A stretch of 64,000 bases of DNA from Ceratobasidium sp. AG-K (lineage: Eukaryota; Basidiomycota; Agaricomycetes; Cantharellales; Ceratobasidiaceae): NCBI GenBank assembly GCA_037039685.1, contig JAWNGF010000007.1, positions 806,001 to 870,000 of the forward strand, in the 5' to 3' direction. This document shows positions 33,349 through 44,249 of this stretch, piece after piece (within the stretch, counting starts at the first letter, position 1; every line of letters begins with the position of its first letter). The notes under the pieces were generated by a model. It was given only the letters and a program-made list of their open reading frames with translations. It had not been told where the DNA came from and ran no database searches. The position numbers were made by a program, and so were the translations under genes.

Positions 33349-33451
33349 TGTAGTAGGGGTTCGGAGTCAGGGTCCGAGGACCTATATAGCCTGTGTATTG
33401 TCCATAGCCAACCAACCTTCCTTCTTCTGCCACGCTTCCTAGGCGTGTCCA
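33349..33451 (+). repeat. 3' LTR, 103 bp
   Basis: Identical by eye to the 5' LTR over its whole length; followed directly by the ACGG target duplicate. Confidence 0.93.
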
Positions 33452-34300
33452 ACGGCTCATACGCACGCCCTACAGTCGTGAAGCAGCGTCCAGGAAGAGG
33501 GACGACGGCCAGTGAGTGAGATAGCGAGTTGCATCAGTCAGCATACTCCTCGCTTGACATATGGCTCATACGCACCTCCTAGAGTCGTGAAGCAGCGTCC
33601 AGGAAGAGCGACGACGGCCAGTGAGTGAGATAGCGAGTCGCATCAGTCAGCATACTCCTCGCTCGACATACGGCTCATACGCACCCACTAGAGTCGTAAA
33701 GCAGCGTCCAGGAAGAGCGACGACGGCCAGTGAGTGAGATAGCGAGTCGCATCAGTCAGCATACTCCTCGCTCGACATACGGCTCATACGCACCCACTAG
33801 AGTCGTGAAGCAGCGTCCAGGAAGAGCGACGACGGCCAGTGAGTGAGATAGCGAGTCGCATCAGTCAGCATACTCCTCGCTCGACATATGGCTCATACGC
33901 ACGTGCTACAGTCGTAAAGCAGCGTCCAGGAAGAGCGACGACGGCCAGTGAGTGAGATAGCGAGTCGCATCAGTCAGCATACTCCTCGCTCGACATACGG
34001 CTCATACGCACGCCCTACAGTCGTGAAGCATCGTCCAGGAAGAGGGACGACGGCCAGTGAGTGAGATAGCGAGTCGCATCAGTCAGCATACTCCTCGCTC
34101 GACATACGGCTCATACGCACCCACTAGAGTCGTGAAGCAGCGTCCAGGAAGAGCGACGACGGCCAGTGAGTGAGATAGCGAGTCGCATCAGTCAGCATAC
34201 TCCTCGCTCGACATACGGCTCATACGCACGATCTACAGTCGTGAAGCAGCGTTCAGGAAGAGCGACGACGGCCAGTGAGTGAGATAGCGAGTCGCATCAG
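33452..34300 (-). repeat. 109-bp tandem repeat, right block: 106-bp intron plus 3-bp hypervariable exon
   Basis: Continuation of the same array after the retrotransposon, opening with the 4-bp target duplicate ACGG. The NNN exons on minus, 3' to 5', are 33469-33467 ggc (G), 33578-33576 gag (E), 33687-33685 tgg (W), 33796-33794 tgg (W), 33905-33903 cac (H), 34014-34012 ggc (G), 34123-34121 tgg (W), 34232-34230 atc (I), each exactly 109 bp from the next. Flanking sequence is almost identical in all units. The base before the acceptor AG pair varies with the codon: CTGTAG before atc, ggc, cac and agc, CTCTAG before tgg and gag. The array ends at about 34300 in mid-intron. Confidence 0.88.
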
Positions 34301-34339
34301 TTGGCGGCTGTTTCATTCTCTATCCCATCTCTTACACAC

Positions 34340-35785
34340 CTTCTGCACTTGTAACGTTATTGTCAACCGGGTACCGCGGTTAATAAGTCATTGTATCACA
34401 AGTCAATCTACTGCTTTCTGGTTTCTAGAACAACTGACCCTCTATTTCAATCCCCACGGCGTAAATGACAGCTATCCCCTTTCAGCTCGGCAAACCAGTG
34501 CAAGTCACTCACAACCTAGCGTTGCACACATTGACCTCGTTCTCAGCTTCACTTCGTCCCGACCTCTGCGTACTCACCGTCTACATTTTCTCATCGTGAC
34601 AGTTTAGCGGTTCCACATAACTTCAGTCGTCAATAGCTCATCCTAACTCACATACTGTTGTCGCATGGTGCAACAGCAAGACAGGACCCATAATCCACCT
34701 CAGTAATGTTCACAACCAGCAGTAACGTCCCACACTTACATCCTATATTTTCCGAGGGTGCATTCTTCTGGTCAGGCTCACGTAACCTCAAACAAGAATA
34801 TCAACCTACGTTCTGACCATTCATCCCGATTCGAGTAAACGCAATCACCAGTCATTCAGGAGCCACCCCTCATATCACATATGGACGTACCCACTAGCGT
34901 TTTTCAAGCCTCTTGACATTAGCGCCACCTGACATCAAAGTATCAGAGCGACGTACGGTCTACACGCACGGCAACGCATGATCGTGAGGCTCAACACGGT
35001 TAGGATAATAGACGCATTGGGTACCCACCCACTTCCTCGCGGACAGTGAAGGCAAATCCAGCATAAAATATATCCGCAATAACACACACCCGCGATGGAA
35101 TAATCGAATCTCCAGTTAGACACGCCGACGCGCTCACGGCCACTGTCACTCACTTCCTAATGTTCCATTACACCCGGAAACGGTAAAACAACCAGCCGAT
35201 ACGCAAAACAAATTCATCCATCAGTCGGTACCATTCTCCGGGATAAATTCTTTAGTACTTACTGGCTGATAGTCGGCACGATAATGTTAGACGATCAGAT
35301 TTTCGTCCAACCGCAGGTCCCTCGGTCAGATATTGTACTCACATCCTGGGTTGCCCAAGCCGGTTTAACCTTCAGTATGATCCTAACATCAATGCATAGA
35401 TGATGCGCACCCCCTGTGATTGCCCCACCGTTCCGTCCAGTTATCGAATTGCCGTTGAGCCACACAATCGGGGTTCCTCAGCAGTACGCCCGACCAGAAT
35501 GTACAGTAACCCACCTTGTATTGTATTCACGATCAAATGCGGCAGTCAGCGGGCCAGTCGCCAAGACATTGGGTCATGATTCAAACGGTCAGTGCCACCG
35601 AGTGATCATGATTGGGTAGTAAACACACACCCTCTAAGGCCGCATCGTCGCGTTGCACAGTATTTGTGAGCTGAGAAGAGCTATAGCACTTCAGCTGTTC
35701 ACTCACGATATCCTTTCCCTCGACCTGAGCGAACATGGATAAGTGAGATCTGTGCTCGTCGCAATTGCAACTGTGGGCCCACCCA
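34340..35785 (-). CDS. array of about 16 single-codon exons, distal part
   Basis: Same YAG-NNN-GT form on minus. From 5' to 3': 35785-35783 tgg, 35633-35631 agg, 35413-35411 ggg, 35345-35343 gat, 35265-35263 cca, 35156-35154 gaa, 35035-35033 gaa (weak GAG acceptor), 34959-34957 acc, 34893-34891 tgg, 34812-34810 aac, 34742-34740 gat, 34654-34652 tat, 34580-34578 acg, 34515-34513 gtt, 34441-34439 agg, 34342-34340 aag. Most donors are GTGAGT, GTAAGT, GTACGT or GTAGGT. Spacing is 65-121 bp up to 35413 and wider beyond, so some exons may be missed or the array thins out. The intron after aag starts with unique sequence and ends in satellite sequence, tying this part to the tandem repeat. The true 5' end of the gene was not found. 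Confidence 0.62.
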
Positions 35786-38666
35786 CTAAAACGGCATATA
35801 TCAGCATGGGGAAATGACCGATTAGACGTGCACCTACAATTATTTCGATTTCCATGCTGAGCAGTCTCTAGAGTCTGTCAACCCTCGCTCGGTGGTCGTT
35901 GTTACAGGGGACCGTATGGCCACATTTGTATGTGCATCATTACTGGGCGCTTATCGCGTGATCTGTACCAAATGCGGAACTTGAATTTGACCAAGACAGT
36001 ATTCGGCGAGCTTGAGCATTACAATATCTCGCTTGGGGTTTCGCCACTCGTATATGAGGAAGATTGAGCTCGCTGCTAGCCAAGTCTAGTATCTCGCCGA
36101 CGGAATCCAGATACATAACACGCAAATCACCGAATTGCTTCCATAGCCTTTAGTTTCCTGTCCCCGTTCACGTCTTTTCCGAGTTGGTTACCAACTAAAA
36201 ATCGCTGAATCATATATCTTCCTACTCGCTACAGTTCTTAGTTGTTCTATATGCATATGGTCATGGCCACAGCCGCGATGTGACCTGGTCTCCCTCGGCC
36301 AGAGTAGGTCGATACTGCTTAGACCTCCCGTGAAATTCGCTATTCCAAGTATTGCATGATCGATTATTTATCTATCTACTTGCATAGCAGGCTAAAAATT
36401 GGTTCTCGCTCCATTAAACTACATACTCCTTGCTGTGACCTAGGGTACCTTTAGCCACCATGAGTACGCTTAGCGGTAAACACTCGCAGTTATGCCTTCC
36501 CAACGTTGGCCAACCAAAGACTGCTGGCTTGGAACACTCAGAAATCAAGCCGTTGGGCATGGGCATGGCCGTGAGCTCACGCATGACGCAGGAAGTCTGG
36601 GCTTTGAGCTGACCCGCGGATGGATTGCCGAGGAGGTGGTCTCATCGACAAATTTCTGGTTTCTATGAGTATCCATGGCGAGTTAGCGATATTCAATTGG
36701 TTTGGCGGTATTCAAAAACTCCAGCACATGGTTGAAGTTATCATAGCCATACTTCGACCACGGCTCGAGGCGGGGCAATAACGAGATTCCATCGTGTCAG
36801 GTCGAGTTGTGCCGAGCTACATAGGTAGAGCGTTCCAGGGCGTGGCTGATCGATTCGCGAGCTTTGCACTTTGATTTGGGCTGGTTTGCAGGAAGAAGGT
36901 GATTGTAAACAGGCCGCCAGTGAGTCTCGAGGGGTTGTTTGTTCGGGCAAGTTAGCTTTCAGCTGGACAGGATCTCCATAGTGTTACATGTCCTTGTACG
37001 GCAATCAACCTTGCACTAATAGAGTAAAGCTATTTATGGAACGAGGATGGTGAGGTCCTGGAGTAGTGGTTGATGAGCACAATTTTGGCGTTGAAGCGTA
37101 GGCGACCAGCGGCTATCACGCTGTCATCGGGGTCCACTGTCCAGAGCCTTGGACTTGCACTCGACCATCATTGGAGATTATAAATAAACAACAGCACCGA
37201 CGGGCAGAACTCTGTATAAACCCTCATCGTCACTCCTGGATCTGGGCTGAACATTGTTATATCCCGTTTGGCAAGTTTCCGTGTCCACCAAAAAGGACGA
37301 GGGCGTAAGAGTTGTCACAGCAGTGTGGAACACTGGGTATATCAACTGTGAGACCGCCATCACAACGCCGCCTCTCTCGGCTATGCTCTCTAAATTTAAC
37401 TTGTTACCATTATCCGTAGACCAGACCCACCTTTGATTTTCCCGCCTAGCCAGTCCTCCCTCATCTAGCCTTGAGTCCGCAAGGTCTCCGAGCGGGACCA
37501 ACAGGCACGTGAGGCACCACACTCCACCTTGTGGGAGTTCGGCCAAGGTAGTTGCCCCAGTTGGATATGCCTTAACAGGCTTGCATCACAGCTGATATCC
37601 TAGTTGCTGATAACAGGCCCGTATCCTGTTGGCAAAAGCGGATGTCGCGTAATGTTCGAGCAATCTCCTATCTCAAATACTGACTTGCCAGAGGTGTGAA
37701 GGTACGTCTAGCTTGTCTTGCGAGACTCGGGTCGGACCGTTGGCTCAGATATCCATGCCTCCAGTTGTAAATAGTCATAGAAATCAACGTTTGGTTGTGC
37801 CTGAGCGTACCTGGGCGTATTTCTGGCACTGTCGACCTGTTAGTTGCGCTTAAGAACGATGCAGAATAAGTTACGATTGCGTATCTGTGCACTCTCCTGA
37901 CGCATAGGGAGTAATAATAATGAAAGAGTGTTGGGTTCTGACGGCGCTCCACGAGTCGAGCGGGGTAAGTAATCGAAACCGCTAGAGCGAAATGAATTTG
38001 ATATGCGTGATTTAGACTTTGTTGTCGATAAGCGGAGCCCAGGTCGAAATGAATACCTGTTTGAGGTCCGTTCGATGCTTCCATACAGGAATCGTGCAGA
38101 ATGGAAACTCTCGTGAATCGGGCGGAACGCACGCTGAAGTCGCACCGATGTGGGCAACCAACCACGGCGTAATCAGTAATTGCGATGCCTGCAGGTCAGG
38201 CAAATCGCGAAGCAGAAACCGATGCATATTTTACGTGACGTTTCAGCTTGTTTGCAGAGACTGGGTCAAGACAAGTCCAGTTGTTTGTGAATTGGGGATG
38301 CATGACTAGGACCATTCTCCGGGACTCGTTCGCGTATCACTATAAACTCGCAATGGGAAAACCTCAGCATGGTAACTCCGAGGGGTCGTGAGTAGAACTC
38401 TGCCAAAAAGACGGTATTCTAGGGATTCAGAGGTGACTCATATTATCATATTACGAGGCAAATGAATGTACGCGAACCGATACGTCACTTCTGGATAGCA
38501 TAGCCGGGTCACTATTTTCATGGAAAGGTCGCTGGGGTTCCCTGCATAGCATTTGGAGCTACATAGGAAGTGTTCCGGGATCTCGACGCAACTAATTACA
38601 TTATTTCTATTGGCTCGCGCTCGAGCACAGCCCGCCCTGGACTCTGACACGTCGAGTCGACGTCCA
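35786..38666. other. unresolved region upstream of the microexon array
   Basis: About 2.9 kb. The minus frame 36125-35940 encodes a natural-looking piece (QFGDLRVMYLDSVGEILDLA), and minus frames 37546-37178 and 38227-38012 are open but unrecognised. Any of these could be ordinary 5' exons of the kinase gene. Two more splice-like microexons may lie at 36192-36194 and 36226-36228, but they are too close together to both be used. No repeats or RNA genes seen. Confidence 0.4.
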
Positions 38667-38672
38667 TATAAG
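38667..38672 (+). promoter_or_regulatory. TATA box of the Gfo/Idh/MocA gene
   Basis: CATATAAGTAG, 45 bp upstream of the start codon at 38712 and on the same strand. Confidence 0.5.
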
Positions 38673-38711
38673 TAGCCTGGCTCGTGATGTCGTTCGCCAC
38701 TATCCTCACTC

Positions 38712-40437
38712 ATGGACTCTCTCCGCAATAGCATCAGCAAGTTCTCAATCAAACCCAAGTCAAAGCCCGCTGATGCCGTTGGGCCCGTCACCGAGCCTTC
38801 GGGCACGACTTCCGAGGTAGATCCTCCACCAGTTGGACCGCCCGTAAGACTCGCGGTTATAGGAGCCGGACAACGAGGAAGGGTAAATTAGGATATTTAT
38901 TCGAATTCGAGTTGTCGTCTAACATTTGTCACTAGAAATATGGATACTACGTCTTGTTGAAGCCTACCTACTGTACCGTCACCGCCATCGCTGAGCCTCG
39001 CCCCGAAACTCGGGCCAAAATGGCTGAAGCTCACCAGGTCGCGCCAGACCGAGTTTTCAGCGATTGGAAGGACTTCCTCGCCGCGGCAGACGCACACGAC
39101 TCGGCGCGGAAAGAAAACGAGCCGCGGTATGTGGATGGAGTGGTTATCACACGGTGCAAGACCACCTACATGCCGAGGTCGTCGTCCCGTTTGCGCAGAG
39201 GGGATACCATATCCTATGTGAGAAACCTATGGCTACGTCGCCTGAGGATTGTATCCGGATGGCGGATGAAGTTGAAAAATCGGGAGTCGTGTTTGGGATG
39301 TGCCATAGTATGTCGTTTTCCACGGTCGTTTGATCCCGACTTATTCGTTTCGACAGTTTTGAGGTATTCAAAGTATAACCAGGCTCTCAGGGAGGTTATC
39401 GCATCTGGAAAGTTAGGAAAGTTGGTCAATATTGTTCACGTCGAGCCGGTCGGGCATTACCATTTTGCCCATTCGTATGTCCGAGGAAACTGGAACCAGG
39501 AGAGCAAGAGCTCGTTCTCGTTGATGACCAAGAGTTGCCAGTACGTACCATTTGTCCCGCCATATTCCATAATTTTTACCCTCGTCTAGCGATATCGACC
39601 TCCTATGCCACTTTTTCTCCCCCGCCCAGCCCGTCCGATTCGGTTCATTCGGGTCCCTATCGCATTTTACTAAATCCGAAAAACCTGCCGAAGCGGGAAC
39701 TGCAACTCGATGCCTAGACTGTGCGGCTGAACCAACTTGCCCGTATAGCGCCAAGAGGATCTACCTGAATGGGAATACGGGCTGGCCCGTGAGCACAATT
39801 GTCGATGGGGCGCCAACGAGGGAAAAGGTATTGCACGAATTGGAGGATGGACCGTATGGAATGTGCGTGTACGAGTCTCCGAATGATGTCTGCGACCACC
39901 AGGTAAGTTATTCATCTAAATTCGAAATTTCGTAGTACTTACCAGGACCAGGTCGTGAATATCGAATTCTCCAATGGCACGACAGCGTCATTCACCATGG
40001 TCGCATTTACAAAGCTCATCTGTGAACGGCAAACCCGAGTCCACCTCACCCACGGCGAACTCGTGGGTGACTCGAACCTCTTCACCCAGACCGATTTCCG
40101 AACGAACCAAACCGAGCGAGTACGGCCAAGCTACTTGGACGCGCATGGGGACGGGGACATGGGCGTCATCAAAGCCTTTGTGAAGTGTGTGGCTGTCCGA
40201 CTAGCTAAAGAAAGGGGCGAAGACGTCGAGGAAGAAGGGATGGGCATGTCGGTCGCGGATGTGCTGCGTAGCCATCTGGCCGTGTTTTGTGCTGAAAAGG
40301 CGAGGCGTACGGGAACGGTTGTGTCGTTTGAGGAGTATGAGAAGGAGGTGCGAGAGGGTATGAATGCGGAAAAGGGGGTTGGATCAAATGGGGACGGGGT
40401 TGGGGCACCCCGCGTGGATATCCAGATTGGTGCGTGA
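38712..40437 (+). CDS. Gfo/Idh/MocA family NAD(P)-dependent oxidoreductase
   Basis: Sugar- or inositol-type dehydrogenase family. Exons: 38712-38882, 38936-39307, 39357-39540, 39590-39902, 39952-40437. After a Pro-rich start (MDSLRNSISKFSIKPK) comes the Rossmann motif RLAVIGAGQRGR, then TVTAIAEPRPETRAKMAE, GYHILCEKPMATSPEDC (the family EKP motif), VGHYHFAHSYVRGNW, SCHDIDLLCHF (catalytic Asp/His region), and a cysteine-rich CLDCAAEPTCPY insert. The C-terminal domain ends RVDIQIGA. One missing base near 39150 shifts the frame (DGVVIT, then VQDHLHAEVVVPFAQRG in the next frame); sequencing error is likely. The cysteine insert is known from a eukaryotic-type branch of the family; the substrate is unknown. 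Confidence 0.88.
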
Positions 40438-40809
40438 TGGGGATTGTATTGACTCAAGGTTCGAGGCCAGACTCGGCTGTACGACAAATGTTTGTATTCA
40501 CTGTAATAAATAATCAAAATGTATCACGAAGTGATGCTGAACGGCGTTTGAGCGTGAGATGAACGCTGCCGAGAGGGAAATAGCGTGCCGACGTCAACTT
40601 GCAGGTAATTAGGCCCCGTGGCTGTGCCTGTCGCTGAGTCAGCCATGGACCTCGGCTGTTGTCCGGACCCTGGGCATCGCCTCAACAAGCGCAGTACTTT
40701 CTAGATCAGATCACGCTCTTTCTTTCCTTTGCTCTTGCCATCTCCTCTGTTTTATTCTCTTATATTACGACTTCTTTGCGGCGACTGCTTACGACTAGAT
40801 TTCCTTGGG
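40438..40809. other. intergenic spacer
   Basis: Contains the 3' UTR of the oxidoreductase gene (AATAAATAATCAA near 40504) and the promoter of the membrane protein gene. A CT-rich stretch at 40708-40770 just upstream of the next start is typical of fungal promoters or 5' leaders. Confidence 0.5.
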
Positions 40810-42258
40810 ATGGGCGACGTATGCACTGGATCACCTACCTTAACCTCCTTTTCGACTAGTACGGCACTCTCCACCGTTGTCACTCAATCGACTTCCCAGT
40901 CCATCTCAGTTGGCGAGGCGTCTGTTGTTACTCGGACCGTTACAAGCGGTACCAATGTTATTGTTGAGGAGTCGACGATCGCTGGGGCTACCGCGACTGT
41001 CCAGGTTGAAGTACCTGTAACGCTCACGACTGAGCAAGTCATCACAGTCCCAGTCGCAACCCTCTTTGCGCCATGCTCATCGACGACTCCCTCTGCCTCG
41101 TCAACCAGGAGCTCGACCAGCACGCCTGCCGTCTCTGAGACAACTCCAACACCCGACACGGCAACCTCGAGTACTCGGTAAGCGCGGCGCCCGTCTGATG
41201 TACGAAATCAAATTCAATTTATTTATACGCGCAGAAGCAGATCAACGGCTAACCAGGCGTCCGAGACAAACAACAACCAGGCGTCAAACACCCAAAACAA
41301 TGCGGCCACGACTCCCACGCCAACAACGCCAGCTTCCCAAACCCCACAGAGCGAGACGGGAACGCTGATCACCTCCTTCTCGACGGGTATTGCGACGCTC
41401 TCGGATGGATCCCGGTCGTCATTTGTTACTGCGTTTACTACCTCGGTTCCGCCCAACGGTACGCTCAACGGCAACGGCTCGAACGGAGGAGGATCGGGTT
41501 CCAGTTCCAAGGCGGTCGCGATCGGAGTAGGAGTAGCAGGCGGAGTCGTTGCGCTCATTATCCTGCTGTTCGGCATCACCTGGCACATTCGACGAAAACG
41601 ACGCAACTCGATTGAAGGAATGGACGACGGAGACATTTGGAACCCCGGCAACGAACCTAAAAACCCGCTCTCCCCTCGGGCGCACGTTCGTGCCGGATCG
41701 GGATACACATACAACCCCTATGCCGATGCTCCTGCGAGATACGCCCCGGTACCGACCGGCTCTCCGCCCGTCTCGCGTCCGTTATCCTTGGTCGATCCGA
41801 TGGCTGGTAATGGCTACCCACCCCCATACCCACCTGGCGCTGTACCTGCGACCCTCGGCGTAACAGCGCCGCTCCTAACACGCGCAAAGACCGCCGATGA
41901 AATCCTCTACGAAGCCGCGCGGCAAGACTTGCCCCGCAGTCGAACCAGCAGCGCCGCAGCCTCGCACCAGACCCGGGCTTCCGAAACAGGTCTTATCCAC
42001 CGAGCAAACGCTTCTGTTTCCGCCTCGCATCGCACACATACGTCCGTGTCTGCTTCGCACATGACCCACGCAAGTGAATCCATGAAGAGTCGTCGATCCG
42101 AGTCGGTCGGAGCATTGCTTGGCCCGGATCATCAGGATGTTCACGCTCGGTACCAGGACGCCATGGAGGCGCCACCCGACCCTGAGCGACCGATGTCGCC
42201 CGTATCGGTTGTCGCGCCCCGCCTGGCGATTGCCAATCCTGACACGGATAGGGATTGA
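40810..42258 (+). CDS. Ser/Thr-rich single-pass plasma-membrane protein (sensor-like)
   Basis: Two exons: 40810-41177 and 41235-42258. The start MGDVCTGSPTLTSF has no obvious signal peptide; an upstream first exon is possible. Residues 15 to about 220 are Ser/Thr-rich and suited to O-mannosylation, with NGT and NGS glycosylation sites. Then comes one membrane helix (AVAIGVGVAGGVVALIILLF) and the basic stop-transfer HIRRKRRNS. The cytoplasmic tail of about 200 residues has a Pro-rich part (GYPPPYPPGAVP) and a Ser/His repeat region (SASHRTHTSVSASHMTHASE). The layout resembles fungal wall-stress sensors of the Wsc/Mid2 kind, but there is no WSC cysteine domain, so the role is only suggested. Confidence 0.78.
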
Positions 42259-42647
42259 GCTCCCTACACCCGACCGCCGCTTTTTACTTCCCCGCTCATA
42301 GCCTTGATGGACTATTTCTATGGACACCTTCCTTAACGCATTCGCTGTGCAATAATGTTGCTATACTCTATACATGGACGTCTTTCCTTATTTCGTCTCG
42401 GTTTGTTCGTACCGGGTTTTGTTGTCACTCTGCTTTTTACACTTTGTATCATTGTTTGTTAGGTCTAGTCATGCAGTGGAATGATACTGCGATAGTCGAT
42501 GCTATATTTCGAGCGAGATGCGCGATTGACCACGTGACGCCAGGGTAAATATCCGTAGCACGTTTATGTGGATACAAATCACAAAGCCACTGATACTGTG
42601 TTATCCTTATCTCATTCTCGTTTTTGACTTCCTTTACTCCAGCAGAA
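42259..42647. other. intergenic spacer
   Basis: 3' UTR of the membrane-protein gene and promoter of the next F-box gene. T-rich; nothing else recognised. Confidence 0.45.
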
Positions 42648-44249
42648 ATGGTTGCAGACGAGTTGAATGCGGCTAAAAAGCTCCTCGAAGATGCGTGGAG
42701 AGGTATTCCGATGCATGCTTCGTGGCTGAAGCCCTCCCGACGTCGGATGGCTCTTGGGATCTTTGAACGACCATCTAGCATCTATAGGCTCTTTGGAAAC
42801 GAAGCTAATACAGGCTCGGAAAAATATTGCTAGGACAATGAATTACTGTTCCTCGTCTGCCACCCCTATTCACTCTCTTCCCACGGAGATTTTAGGCCGT
42901 ATTTTTCTTTTTGTTCATGTCCCATCTGGTCCCGATACCGTGGCAGATGCAGACGGATATCTGTTAACGTTTGTACTCGAACGTCTGATGCTCGTGTGCT
43001 CCAGGTGGCATCAAACCGTTTTATCCATGAAGCAGCTCTGGACCTACATCGACTTGATTTTTGAAGAATATCAAGTGCCAGTGAGTACCCGTCTTGCCGA
43101 TCGAGCAGAAATTTCCGCTGCCCGCGCAGGTCATCTCCCTCTACGCCTCCGGATCGACGGCCCTACTGTTGATATCGACGAATATACATACGATTCTCCT
43201 CAGACTCTGAAGTTCTTGGCTCGCCATGCTGCGCGGATCGGGTCATTAGAGCTAGCTTCCAGCTCCAAACATTGGAAGTTTCATCGGAATGTCCTACAAT
43301 GTGTTCTCAAGGACTGTACGCCTGGGATATTTACTGAGCTTATTTTCTCCCTGAATACGCCAGATCAGGCTAGGTCGCCATACGCTTGGCAGTTGGCAAT
43401 AGCGTCGAACCATGTTCCACGAACTTCCTCGTGTATTTGGGTTGATATGCCCAAACAACAGCTCGACGAGGTGTTACTTTCCGTCAAATCATTGCGGCTC
43501 GACTGCTTATATCCTCATTGGAAAAGTATAATATACGATGGGCTTGTCAACTTGACTATTGCTTCTCCTGACTTATTCCCAGTGGATCTAACGGAGTTGG
43601 ACCTTCTTGGCATTTTACATTGCTGTCCTAGGCTACAAACACTCTCTGTTGTACTTCCTTGTTTTGCCCCACTTCCAGACGATACACCTTCCGCACCGGC
43701 TCAACTTGGAGATTTGACGTATTTGCGCGTCCGAATGACACGATTCAGCCAGTTGAAAGAATGCTTCGTTTGGTTGCTCCAGGCACCAAGCGACTTGAAT
43801 TATCCCTAGAAATACCCACGTCTAGCACCCCTCTCACGTCGATGCCCATTCGTCCAAAAAAAATCCAGGATTTTTTTGCCCGCTCAAACCTGACTTCAAT
43901 AAGCATTTCGGGTTCAACAGCCATTCCCTGGGCACCCTACATATTCCCATATTTGCCTTCTGGATCTGCAGTATCAGTCTTGACCCTATGCCACCTTGAT
44001 AGCAACAGAATCACTATCTTGTTGGCCGACAAACCCATACCATTACTTTCTTTCTACGACTTTGTTGATATATATTCGAGTATTATCGATTTCGATTGCT
44101 TCTTGAAGCTCACCAGTTGCATGTGTATTCGGAGGCTGAGATTCACAGGTTGCACTTTCACATGGGACGAACGAGAAGTCCTTCCGGCGTTTGCCCGGGT
44201 TTATCTGTCTAGGAAATGTAAGAACCTCATTATACGTGATAGTTGTTAG
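42648..44249 (+). CDS. F-box-like protein, copy G (two single-base frameshifts)
   Basis: N-terminus MVADELNAAKKLLEDAW, then LASIGSLETKLIQARKNIAR, the F-box core IHSLPTEILGRIFLFV and CSRWHQTVLSMKQLWTYIDL, and leucine-rich blocks up to LSRKCKNLIIRDSC. One extra G in the GGG at about 42754 separates the first 35 residues from the rest. One missing base near 43738 separates LGDLTYLRVRM from QPVERMLRLVAPGTKRLELS. Corrected length is about 534 residues, as in copies A and D. The errors sit in short runs and nothing else is damaged, so they look like sequence errors. Family role: SCF substrate receptor. Confidence 0.78.

Larger units (their letters stand above)
26590..33451 (+). mobile_element. complete Ty3/gypsy LTR retrotransposon (6862 bp), nested in the intron array
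   Basis: Bounded by two identical 103-bp LTRs (TG..CA) and a 4-bp target duplication ACGG (26586-26589 and 33452-33455). The empty site GACATACGGCTCATACG is found intact in the neighbouring 109-bp units, which proves the insertion point. Both gag and pol are open, so the copy is young. It lies antisense to the kinase gene, inside one 106-bp intron, which it would extend to about 7 kb. Order: LTR, primer site, gag, pol (protease, RT, RNase H, integrase), polypurine tract, LTR. Confidence 0.95.

Noticed and set aside
26222..34300. 109-bp repeat as a centromeric satellite or CRISPR array
   Set aside because: Only about 11 units, a 3-bp variable part, perfect splice signals at its borders, and it lies within a kinase gene in a fungus.
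34336..34342. 7-nt exon candidate with donor GTAAGAG
   Set aside because: It would break the frame; the overlapping 3-nt choice (aag, donor GTGTGT) keeps it and fits the 110-bp spacing.
37178..37546. 122-codon minus-strand frame
   Set aside because: Not recognised and no start, splice or promoter context; kept only as part of the unresolved region.
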